A stretch of 64,000 bases of DNA from Ceratodon purpureus (lineage: Eukaryota; Streptophyta; Bryopsida; Pseudoditrichales; Ditrichaceae): the NCBI GenBank assembly GCA_014871385.1, contig CM026423.1, positions 3,848,408-3,912,407 on the forward strand. Direction: 5' to 3'. Position numbers and translations under genes: made by a program. Under the pieces are notes generated by a model, which saw nothing but the letters and a program-made list of their open reading frames with translations, did not search any database and had not been told where the DNA came from. This document shows, piece after piece, positions 24,101 to 34,426 of the stretch (its first letter is position 1; each line of letters begins with the position of its first letter).

Positions 24101-25525
24101 GTTTCACCATATTCAGGACGACAGGATCAGAGGACTGAAAAAAGCACTATCCCAGTCATACGTAGTCAAACAATCAAAGTAACCCGGAACACCCTAATTT
24201 ATTTTCAATATAATGCGTACTACCTGGCACCGATCAATATCATCAAATGATTGGAGGAGTTGGAGCTCTCCACCAGAGGCATGTGGGCACGGTGCTAAGA
24301 CGACCTGCACACCCATCACCCATGGTCAATTACTAAGAACTGAGCTCGTACGCTTCCCACACATATTAGAACAAATGCCCAACTATGAAGCCCCACATGC
24401 ATATTTCCACTGCTTGAGTGCCGTTAGCAGTATTACAAGACGGTAACAAAGAAGAGCTGCTATGTGTCAATAAACCTCCAGCACAAGAAGCCATCAACAG
24501 ATGACGTCCTCAATCTGTCAATAAACAAGACTCAAATGAAGACATAGAATCGACTTCAGCAAGAGCTAGTCTGTAGAACTAATCTAGCAACAGATTCAAT
24601 TGCATTGAATGATCATACCGAGATGCGCATATCAATAGCACCACCTTCTGCTGTCCGCCGTAGCTGTGCAACCACTGGTTTCACCCAGGTGGCCACCTCA
24701 CCAGGCCCATTCGTAAGGATCACTACGTCCACTGGCTCACTCTTCAATTCAGCTCGCGTATGAACCAATTGCCCTCCCACTCTGCAAATTGTGCTTCCAC
24801 CTGCAAACACATAAACCACAACCTCAACATATGGATAAATGAAACATAATCCCCAACCGCATACCAGCATAATGCTCATGTCTCTGGCAGCCAACAATGC
24901 TGGCTAATCCTCAGAGAATTAGCGTCTTAAATTCAAAAATCAACATATTCATCAGATCCACAAATCCAAGGTCGTCACCACAATCACCAAAGCATAACCT
25001 CCACTGCACAGTCACAACTGGTATGAAATACAGCATTCACAGTGCGTAAACGAAAAATTCTCAAGTGAGGGTTACAATTACGGCCAAAAACCAAAACCAA
25101 AAGAATCCCAAACCCATAAACCCTCCAAAAACAATTTTCAAACAGACTCAACTGAGTACAACACATAATTGTAAGTTTTTTTTGATAAGCTTTCAAAGAG
25201 CATTAGAAAAATATGAAATAAACAAATGCACTAGAACCTTCTCATAACAAAATTATCCAGAAGGCTTAATCCTTGACCAAAAATGGTGACAGAAGAATAC
25301 AAACTTGCCTCGAATCCGCGGAGCCCGCGACGCTGTACGAGAAGTGGGTACAGTGAGTTTGGCGAAAGGAAGAGGAGGATATGCATGAGTGTAGAGGGGG
25401 ACGGTGAGGGATGATGCGAGAGCGAGGCGGACGCAGGGTGGTGCGCTCAGTGCCTGATGCAGCAACGGTGGCGCCATTGCAGCAGCGGTGACGGCTTCCC
25501 TGGCATGGCATGGCATGGCATTCAT
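21175..25525 (-). CDS. Plastid-targeted LpxB-like (lipid-A-disaccharide synthase-related) protein
   Basis: It resembles the cyanobacterial lipid-A-disaccharide synthase-related family; true LpxB joins two acyl-glucosamines, but the substrate of this branch is not known to me. Minus-strand exons: 25525-25309, 24909-24865, 24800-24619, 24304-24224, 24095-23988, 23672-23605, 23270-23060, 22826-22765, 22636-22306, 21945-21871, 21667-21537, 21388-21175. All phases agree, giving 574 residues. The first 70 or so are Ser/Ala/Pro/Arg-rich with almost no acids, typical of a chloroplast transit peptide. Core words are VVILTNGPGEVATWVKP, APCPHASGGE, FLGGDQF, LGYKTLIYAED, VGDLFTDA, LLPGSK, VGTNTAELGTLGVPML and PNRWAGEKIVPELVG. 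Intron 1 begins GC (AG|GCAAGT) rather than GT. The start lies in a TGGCA repeat; a downstream in-frame Met (about residue 17) is an alternative. It is convergent with the DRC10-like gene, 192 bp between stops. Confidence 0.88.
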
Positions 25526-25696
25526 TCCATGGCTTGAATTCCTAGAGCTCCTGCACACACAGCTCCAGCACCAGCAGCGTCGTCATGGGCGCCCTTCCTT
25601 CCATGGCCTCCGTTTGCTCTGGTTTTTGCAAACTCCGACTTGCATCTCTCTCTCTCGCTCACACACAGCCTTTCACATACCCGCATGAGTATCACC

Positions 25697-25812
25697 TGGT
25701 TATTACAGTGGTACCAGAGGAGTATTTGGTATCCGCTCCCCTACTTACAGTCGTCTATATAAGCTCCTGCGTATCATGTGGTTATTGCAGTGGTATCAGA
25801 GGAGTATTTGGT
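25697..25812 (+). repeat. Tandem PBS-like motif, LTR-retroelement fossil
   Basis: A 34-bp word containing TGGTATCAGAGG (first copy TGGTACCAGAGG) occurs at 25697-25730 and 25779-25812, 82 bp apart. It resembles the initiator-tRNA primer-binding site that follows the 5' LTR in many plant Ty1/Copia elements. No capsid or polymerase sequence is visible beside it, so at most this is an old, heavily decayed fragment. Confidence 0.35.
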
Positions 25813-26699
25813 GGACGGTCGAGATGGACCAAGGGAGATCGACGGCCCCGATCTTCCTAGCTAGTCCTTGATTTTGAGGCTGGCTAGTGACAAGGGGTTT
25901 GAAGTCCTCATATCCAAGTCCTAAACTCTTAAGGAACAAATCTATATTAGTATTTTTTTGGTATTGACGTCTGAATATGGGAGTATTTACATTCTAAATG
26001 TACGGAGTGATCTTTTCTTTCTTAATTTTCCAATTTTGAATGGAGCTTCGCAAAGGTGATTTCTAAAGTTACTTGCATATTATTATAATATAATAATATA
26101 TAAATATAATGTCCATGTTATTGGGATTCTAAGATACAATAATACAATTCATTAGGCTTGGTTTAATGATTGATCATTAAAGGCTAAAATGAACATCTTT
26201 GTCTATTTGAATCTTCTTATAAATCAGACTTTTGAGAATGATATAATGTTTAGAGATAGTTCGTAAAATTAGTATAATATTCAACAAATAGGTTCCAACA
26301 CACCACAACCAAGGCATAATTCTAAAATAATAGGAATAAATCAATGATGTATAAGCAATTACAAACGCATCAAAAAAACTAATAGTTGAATGACATTGGC
26401 AACCGCTTTGAGTGGTTGGGCCACTACCTTATACAATGAATCCTATAATCCTTCAATGGTTCAATGCATGGAGGGAACTTTTCACTAGCTTCGTTTCCAG
26501 TACTTACATAATTATTAGGTGGTGTGAAAATATTCACTAAATCGTACATGCATCCAATGACTACATAGTGGTTGGAGGTTTAGAAGGTGGTAGAAGTAGA
26601 GGTTAGTTCTACTCAAACGATATTTGTCAACCTCATCAAGTCATGTATTATCATACATCAACCTTTGATTTTCACATTATCCATTGATCTTTCATCAAG
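25813..26699. other. AT-rich intergenic DNA
   Basis: No gene seen. Low-complexity AT-rich sequence with no strong repeat boundaries until the dispersed repeat beginning near 26.7 kb. Confidence 0.5.
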
Positions 26700-28010
26700 T
26701 CTAGAAAATATTCAACTTCTAGGTTGCCATTACTTCAAAGTGGCTAGGCCAAACAAGATTCCATGAATTACATCACATAAAATAAGTTACCAAGGTGCAA
26801 GTGTTGTAATCTATTGCATGTCACTGAACAAGAAGTCTGAATTCTTCTTTACCCAACATCAATTCATAAAGCTACATGTTTGTGCCACTACTTCATACAA
26901 AGCCACAAGAAATCATTGAAGCCTTCCAGCTACTAACAACAATAGCCCATCTATCTCCTTGGAATTTTGGAAGTTATATGAATTGACAAAAGTGGCTGCA
27001 GTAGCTAGGAAGTAGGAGTAGCATAGAAATTCACCTAACATTGTTAAATTATTCTTTCCATGGTCTACATGGCCGATATATCATTGAGATGTATAACGTG
27101 GAGCCTAGAAGGTAGGAATAGCGTTGCATTGAGCTAGTCTTGCTAACTTCGATGATTCTATTCGGCTGGCTAGTCTATGCAGCCTCAACAACATTGTCTT
27201 GCCTCAAAAAAAATTACCAGGCTATTGTGTTTGTTGTACTCTACAGCATGTTCATTTGGAATGACAAAAGAAGTCTTCTCCATCGCACATGAGTTTATTA
27301 ACCTATCCGTTTGTGTGGACCACTACCTCTTTATCTGCCACAATGTGTACCTCTACTGTCATGTTCAGTCCATGCATAAATGTTCATATGTGGTGATTAA
27401 AAAGGTTGTCTGGTCTCACATTAATTCTCAACAAGTTCCGACTACTAGTGTACTCCAGGCTATTAGTGTACTCCAGGCTATCAGTGTACTCTATTGCATG
27501 TCAGTCAGTTTGCCAGGTTGTAAGAATTTATTTCCATCACGCATCAATTCATCAACTTACCCCTTTGGGTAGGTGAGTACATCTATGTACCATAATAACC
27601 ACACTGTATACATAAATGTTAATTTGCAAGGATAGAAATTGTTGCCTGATTAGTCTTCTCTAAAGTAAATTCACAATAAGTTACTATAAACCAGACTAGT
27701 GTACTTTGGTGTTGCCACTTACGGCTATCAATTACTCAACTACTACAATAGAAAAAACCTCTTCATTTGGCATCACTTCACTAACTTACCATTGGGGCCT
27801 TTTGGGGGCTGCTATTGTTATTTTTAATCTATACACATATTTCGACGGGTGACAAAAGTAAAGGTTCTTCTTTATGTCATAGATTCATTAAGCCACCTCT
27901 AAACAACACCAACGTCATTTTCAACCATTGTAATTCTATGATGATTATGTGAAGATGCAAAAAGGTTTTTTTTAATTCATCAAGCTATCATTGATGTCGG
28001 TTCTCACTAA
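26700..28010. repeat. Diverged dispersed repeat, copy A
   Basis: Long stretches match 48.92-50.45 kb in the same order: TTGCCATTACTTCAAA, TGGCTAGG..AAACAAGATTC, CACATCAATTCATAAAGCTA, TGTGTACCTCTA.TGTCATGTT, AGTCCATGCATAAA, ATAGAAATTGTTG, and a closing block with AAGCCAC.TCTA. The copies also share an internal three-fold short tandem repeat (here TATTAGTGTACTCCAGGC at about 27440-27490). There is no coding capacity. The parent element is unknown. Confidence 0.6.
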
Positions 28011-29479
28011 TGTAATAATTCTCTTGTAAAATGACAAGTGTGGTCCAACAGGAATAGTGGGACATTGAATACGAAGTTAGTAATCAAGAAAACATTAGGA
28101 AAGGGTGTCAATCCATTCTAACTTGAGTTTATAGTTTCTTGACTCTCCACTCGGACACTCTACCTTTTCTTCTTAGCCTTATTCAATTTTATGTAGAGAG
28201 TATCAATCACATAATGTATTTGAAGATTCTTGTCAAAGTGGAGACATGAGGCATATCTTAGCATATGATATCCAATGATCTTAACAAAGATAGTTTGGCT
28301 CTTAGAAGATAACAAAGATCATCTTAAGATGAACACTCGAAGGATAAATCATAGAAGTCAATGAGTTGTTTGATGTCTACAATAGCCTTAACTTCTTATG
28401 ATAAAAAAAATATTCTCTGAAGTACCCTTTTTCTTACTTTGAACATACAATAGTTGAAGTTCAACCAAATTCCAAGATCCTTTGATTAGTATATTTCAGG
28501 TGGAAAACATTCTAAAAGTGTTATTGCTAATGCAACACTGTCATCCTTAATTCCTAAATCAAGCATTCTCAAAAACACTTTGAGGTCAAACACACTGGTA
28601 GTAGCAAGTATAGAAAGAGAAGCACTCTACCTTTAGACTGAAAAGATAAGAAACTCCTCCGTAAGGTTAAATGTCCCATATGAAAGCCAAGTAAAATAGA
28701 ACCATGATGGTCAAAACGATGGAGTTACATCAACTTGAAAACAACGCGTAAATTATTGGCTTGGAAATCGGCCCCATTTGCCAGCTAACATGAGTCCCTC
28801 TCAAAATCATTATTCACCTTTGGAGATGGCAGTCATCACTGAGGCGCCAAGATTGACAAAACACACAGATCATCATCACTTTAGGGTCAGTAGTCCAATT
28901 CAATACGGATCCGCTTACAGTTCTAAATGATACGTGGCAAAATGTTTTGGACCACAGACTAGGTCAAATGTGCAAAGATTGGTCAAATGTGCAAAGATCC
29001 TATATGCTTCGTATAGAAAATATCTCTCTTCTAAATTTGTGGATAAATTTTATCTAAAATCTGAAACATTTGGCCTCGTTCAATACTTTGCCAAAAAAAG
29101 AAGTCATTATGCAAGAAGAAATTGGTGGATTTTGATATTTTACAGCCGTATCAGTTTCAATTGGTGCAATTTAGCACCAGAAAGCCACTGGCAGTGACAA
29201 CAACCACAAGAAATGCATATAGTTCAAAATTACAGTACAAGAAAGATTTACATTGCAAATGTCTTTGGCTGACTCGTTGAATACATTCTCTAAGAACAAG
29301 TTCATTTGGATTCTAAACGTTGTAAAATTGGAGCTTTTGGTTAATCTTCAAGTTGTACTTTATGATTATGTACAGGTTTGTAGATGAATTTAGAATGCGT
29401 CCTGATCATCAAAGTTCACTCATTCTGGCTTTGTTTTGAAAGAAAAAGAAAATACTCATCACCATGAAAATAACCAGAC
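28011..29479. other. AT-rich intergenic DNA
   Basis: No gene supported. One frame of 87 codons (28934-29197) lacks composition or context expected of an exon. Confidence 0.45.
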
Positions 29480-30299
29480 TACCAGCCTTCACAAAATTCC
29501 ACCACCATTCTAAGGAGCATTCATGATCGACTTAAGGAGCTTAAACCACAAACCGATTACGCTGCGGACCATCTGCAGGGATTGGAAGTTCATTTCAAGG
29601 CCACGCTGGTAAACAGCGTGAAGAAGGCTCTTCTCATGAGGTCGCCTGCACAGGCGACCCCTGGGATCGATGGCGATGGCGGGCCTGCCAGTGGGAGCTT
29701 CAAGTTGAATTGTACCGTTTTTCGACGCTGGGAGTGGAGAAAGCTAGACTAGTTTGACGTGATGATGAGAAGTGTTCTGACGGTACTGTGACATGTAATG
29801 GCTCATCAGCGCAATTCTTGTGACACCGTAACTTGCAGCTCTGGAGCTGCTTCGAGTTCGCATTTAGACGACGTAGAGGATCATGAATCAAGTAATTCAT
29901 CACTAAATTGTTACGGCGTCTCCACTGGGCATATCCATAAATGAGAACTAATGTTCGGTGTACTCCACTGAGGCCGAGTCTCCGATGGGGACGTTGGCGC
30001 GGGACCCAGAGTAAGGGAAGATGCAAAGAGGATGCTGTGTACACTGCTGCAGCTAAGTTTGTAGTGGGGAGGCTGATGCGGGACCCCGAGTTCCAGAGAA
30101 CGGGTTGTGGTTCGTTGTCAATGACACAGAGGGGACGCAGCCCGTACTCACTCTCTGTCGGGCCAGCACCCAGGGGTGCGAAGTTCTGAAGCGTTCAGAA
30201 CGCTCCTCTTGCACAGACGGGAGGCTCTTGGAGAAAACAATCATAAAGGTGGTGTACCAGAGCACAGGAGCCATACTTTACAGGTTGATCTTCGTGTAG
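29480..30299 (+). pseudogene. Coding-like patch of unknown family
   Basis: GC content rises and three plus-strand frames read like protein. Frame one is open to a stop at 29750 and includes LKELKPQTDYAADHLQGLEV and FKATLVNSVKKALLMRS. A second (about 30005-30110) reads VYTAAAKFVVGRLMRDPEFQ. A third (30105-30299) reads WFVVNDTEGTQPV and LLEKTIIKVVYQSTGAILYR. The second and third meet near 30105 with a change of frame. They could be exons of one unrecognised gene or pieces of a decayed one just upstream of the HLH gene. I do not recognise the family. Confidence 0.3.
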
Positions 30300-30380
30300 T
30301 TTCTTGTGTGCGCTCGACCCTCCTTGCGGCTTGAACTAGCTCAGTCCTTCTCCCTCTTGTTAGACTTGGCGCTCTTGAAT

Positions 30381-32040
30381 ATGGCAGGTCCCTCCCGCCA
30401 TGGTGGCCATGAGGGCGTTCGGCCCGGAGATGCAGATGCTCAGATGCAGCACTCTGCTTCGCAGGATTCCGTGACGAACAATCAGGTGTCGTTGCCGTTT
30501 CTGAGGCGCGACCTCCGGTTGGAGTTGGTGGATCCGGATGTGTTGCCACTGCGGCCCCGCGACCCCGTTTTGGCTCGTCCTTTAGACGGAACAACCGGTT
30601 TCACGGCGTCAGTTGGTGACCAGCCCCCGACGCCGCTGTTAAATAGACTTCCACAGCTCTTTCCTGTATCGCAGCAACCGGGTAATCTGCCAAGTAACGG
30701 CGGGCACATCAACAGTAATCCTACCCGCAGCACGCGCAACCCTCTAAGGGCCCGCCTTGCTGCACTTGGCCGCACGGCTTACGCACGAGGTCAAGGTGGT
30801 GGACGTGAGCGAAGAAATGATCGTGGTAAGATTTCATTCTCTCAATGTGACGTTTTATTCACTTAGCTTGCCGCGGAAGTTGCGAGTGTCTCAAACTTAG
30901 CCGATGGGCAGAGTCATGTTTATGAACCACGTTTGGTGGAAGTTTTGCTACCGAGATATCACCAGCGTTTGCCGAGTGTAAATATTCTATGAACACTTGC
31001 TGGATATTATACATACCATGGTGCTGCTGCCACTTCTTGGAGTACAACTCTCAGCTGTAAACCTTGAGTGGACTTTCCACCCTATCTTGTGAGGGCCGTT
31101 TCGAGTATCTGATAGGAGTAAGTCTGGAAATGGTGATTGTGTGTGCAGCGGACTATGATCGGCAGCTTCGCAGCGCGACAGATAAGCTTAGACGCCTACG
31201 TGAGAATGCACTGTTCGATGAGTTGGAGAGTATACTAGCGACACCGTCAAGGGTAAGTGGCTCTGTAGCACGTGAGGATCATCGCAGTATTGCTTTGGAT
31301 TGCCGCAGATTTTAAACAAGCAGCAAACACAACATGGAGTGAACTAGTGGGCAAACCTGGTGTTCTGAATTTATTTGGTTTAATGTTCTGATTGCAGATC
31401 GACTCGAAGGCATCCACGCTGAAGGGTGCCATCGATTACATTAAAATATTGAAATCAGCGGTACAAAGCAATGGACGGAGAGTTCGGCTGCCCGCCGCCA
31501 ACACGGGCCTGGTGTGTTTTGATAACACAGGTGACCCCAATGCAGTGACTGCCGTGGCCACCCAACCGGCGCCCGGAAGCGCTCCATCCACAATGGCATC
31601 ATACCTTGGTCCACACGTCGCAATGCATGTTTGCGGACGAGGCTGTTTTATTACTATCACGTTACCTTATCGGGATCCATCCCATGACGTCTTGATTTTT
31701 TGTATTAGTCATGTCCTCTACAGGCGTGGTTTGGTCGTCATGGGTGCGAACTTCATTTCTACTTGCGACGGCGCGTCAAAGGTCTACAGCATACAATGCC
31801 AGCAGGTATATTCATCAAAGCAACTTTGCCTCGGAAAACCTTCAGAGGAGGTTTCAGTAGTGAAAACATTGACCACATGTCGAATTGATTTCAGCACATC
31901 AAGTCCAATCGGATGGTGCAAAAATAGAACTGATTATGTTGTTTGAAATGCTTCAGGCCAGTGCGGACGCCCCTGAGATGAGCTACAAGCTGCATCAGGA
32001 TTTGCAGGACTTCGTCACCGAGTACAATCGCCAAAACTAG
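30381..32040 (+). CDS. Atypical HLH regulator with ACT-like C-terminus
   Basis: Four exons (30381-30825, 31149-31252, 31398-31805, 31957-32040) with agreeing phases encode 346 residues. The first 148 are low-complexity and end with an Arg/Gly-rich stretch. Residues about 150-200 form a helix-loop-helix: LRRLRENALFDELESIL, then SKASTLKGAIDYIKILK, which closely fits plant bHLH helix 2. The basic region lacks the usual His-Glu-Arg DNA-contact pattern, so DNA binding may be weak or absent. About residues 235-320 (CGRGCFITITLPYRD to VYSIQCQQ) resemble the ACT-like dimerisation domain found at the end of many plant bHLH proteins. Expected role: nuclear transcriptional regulator or dimerisation partner. 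The start is the first ATG after an in-frame stop at 30297. Confidence 0.72.
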
Positions 32041-33459
32041 GCTTGATCTGTAGTTGTTGGCTTGTTGGCTTCGCTAGATCAGTATTGGTTAAGTTTATAT
32101 ATATACCATACTACCCTGGTTTGCCTCGTTGCAAGCAGCTAAGTTCCTGAGTGAGTCAGAAGGGTTGGAGTTTCAGGTCGATAATGTAAAGTCTAGTGCC
32201 CGCTCTTTCGTTAGGCTAGTTTGAGGCTATTACAGGGCTGGGCTTTGGTGCGATTGCAATCTAATTTATACATGTGATGGAGTAATTAAGAGATTTTGGA
32301 ATGGTTAGCAGAAGGCGTTTCTGGCAGAGAGTGTTTGATTTAGAATGGCATGAAGATTGTATGATCTGGCCAAGTCCAAAGCCAAAGTGTCAACACATGC
32401 AATGCTTGTAATGCCATGAAGAAGATTATCATTTTGCTTCATCCTTGTAATTCATGTTTATGAACTGGATTGAAAGTCTTGTTGGAGAAAGCCTTGCAAA
32501 TAGCAACAACATCTAAATGACCTTTCATTGGCCCATTGGCCCTATAGTCATGGAAAGGAGTTTTTGGAGATTTTGGGGTAATTTTTACAAATATATGTCA
32601 ATTTTAAATGTAATTTTTTGAAATATCTTGCTAACATAGGGAATTCCAAGAGCTTTGGATAGGTATATGGAAAGAGATATAGCTTGGAGCAATTTTCCAA
32701 GTTCTTAGGTTGTTCTAAATATTTGCTATTACTTTGATAGTGGAAATATTTCATTGCATGAAGAGTCAAAGTTTTCTTTCTCTTCTTTGTCAAGATGTTC
32801 AAAAATTATCATTTATCTTATGGAAAATAGAGATTTTGTTCCTTCTTCAAATTTTAGAATAGACAAAAACTCTTCTTTTAACCACATGGTTTCATATTCT
32901 AAAACAAAGTGGGTTATCAAAAAATTAGAATGAGCATTAGGAAATATATAAACCTATATTCATAATTCCTTTTTGTGAATACTTTACAATGTTCCACCTT
33001 TTTGCTGTACCACTAAATTTTGGTATACAAGAAATTAATGTCCATTTTAACAAACCGGTGTAAAACCTCCAATTTATATAGTGCAAGCATTTGATACAAA
33101 GAGGAGTCAAAGTCTGATGATCTTATTTTTAAGAAATGATAAAAAGAAAATGTTTCTCAATTCAAAGAACATAACCTTCTAAATAGTGCATTCAAATTTA
33201 TTGCAATTGTTTATTCATCATCTTCTAGAAGCCTTATGTGAGATCCTACGGTTGAAAATGCAATAAAAGCCCTATTTTTGGTTCTTTCACTATCACTTCA
33301 AAAATGATAAGTTTTTGGAGGGTTTTTGGTGAGAAACGATCAAGCCCAATTATGAGTTGACCGTGATAAAGTCAAGTGTTTCCATTAGTACTACCATAAT
33401 ATATTTCCATTAAATGGAGCAATGGTATTGAAAATGATGAGAATTCACGCGAAAAAATG
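32041..33459. other. Intergenic, HLH 3' region and AT-rich DNA
   Basis: Holds the 3' untranslated region of the HLH gene and then AT-rich sequence without a supported gene, up to the left flank of the LINE. Confidence 0.5.
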
Positions 33460-33470
33460 AGTAGCTAGAG
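33460..33470. repeat. Left target-site duplication of the LINE (candidate)
   Basis: AGTAGCTAGAG here is repeated exactly at 47463-47473, directly after the A-rich 3' tail of the LINE. It was found by looking for matches to that tail's flank, so some chance of coincidence remains. Confidence 0.5.
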
Positions 33471-33861
33471 AGCTCCACGTTTTCCGATGAAGAGGGTCTC
33501 TGGGAGTTAGCCTTAGGAGATGTGTGTATTGGCAGCAAAGGGGCTGGATTTGCTGTGGAGTCCTATGTATACACTAGCATTCTGAGGATTTTGTGTGAGG
33601 GTTGAGGATATGTGTTAGAAAGGACTCAGGAGCAATAGAAACCAGATCTGTAACATTGTTTGTGTTTGGAGGCAATATGTTGATGCATAGTAAGTGCTGG
33701 GACTAGTGTTGGTACTATGATCTCATAGAAGCTACCCACAAACTTTACTCAAACCTCAGATCTGAGCTTCTAAGCACTCTAGGGAGGCAAGGAGATCCTA
33801 GGAAACCCTCACACAGCAACTCACAGAGACAACTCCAAGATCCGGAATCTTAGCGATTCAA

Positions 33862-34386
33862 ATGGTCAAGCATCTGTGCACACAAGGGCAGTCCCTCCAA
33901 CTTCTCACTGTTATTTCATTTATCTTTACTGCATTTATCTTTATTGCATTCCACAGCTCTTACACATGTACTGCTAGTATAGTCCCAAACTCAACGACGC
34001 ATCTGCAAGTATACACTAGTCAACAGCAACAAGATGAGTTAGATCAAATAGGAAGGAGCAGTGGACAGCAAGACAAATTCAGTTTTATGGTCAACATGCG
34101 GCCTAGTCGCAACCCTGCAACCCGCTTTCAAGTTAGCAACAAGAAGCCCCTCAACTTACATCATTCAAAGTCGAAGGCAATACAGAAGGTGCAGCTACAA
34201 CAAATTCAGCCCCAAGCAACAAGAACAAGATGGATCAGCGTCAAGCGATTCAGCCTGAGCCAAGCAAACCAGAAAGTCAAACGATCCAACCTGCACACTC
34301 GGAACAAGATGGATCAGCGTGAAGACACAGTTGGATCAGCGTTAAGTGAAGTAGCCAGAGCCAAGAGATCCAGGCCCAGAGAGTGA
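33862..34386 (+). CDS. Hypothetical 174-codon frame in LINE leader
   Basis: An ATG frame with a hydrophobic N-terminal segment (LLTVISFIFTAFIFIAF) followed by Gln/Lys/Arg-rich low-complexity sequence. It sits in the presumed 5' leader of the LINE and ends 40 bp before the 955-codon frame. I recognise no domain, and it may not be translated. Confidence 0.2.
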   Translation: MVKHLCTQGQSLQLLTVISFIFTAFIFIAFHSSYTCTASIVPNSTTHLQVYTSQQQQDELDQIGRSSGQQDKFSFMVNMRPSRNPATRFQVSNKKPLNLHHSKSKAIQKVQLQQIQPQATRTRWISVKRFSLSQANQKVKRSNLHTRNKMDQREDTVGSALSEVARAKRSRPRE

Positions 34387-34426
34387 GGCGAGCTAGCCTA
34401 TACAACCAGCAACAAGCCGTCACCAG

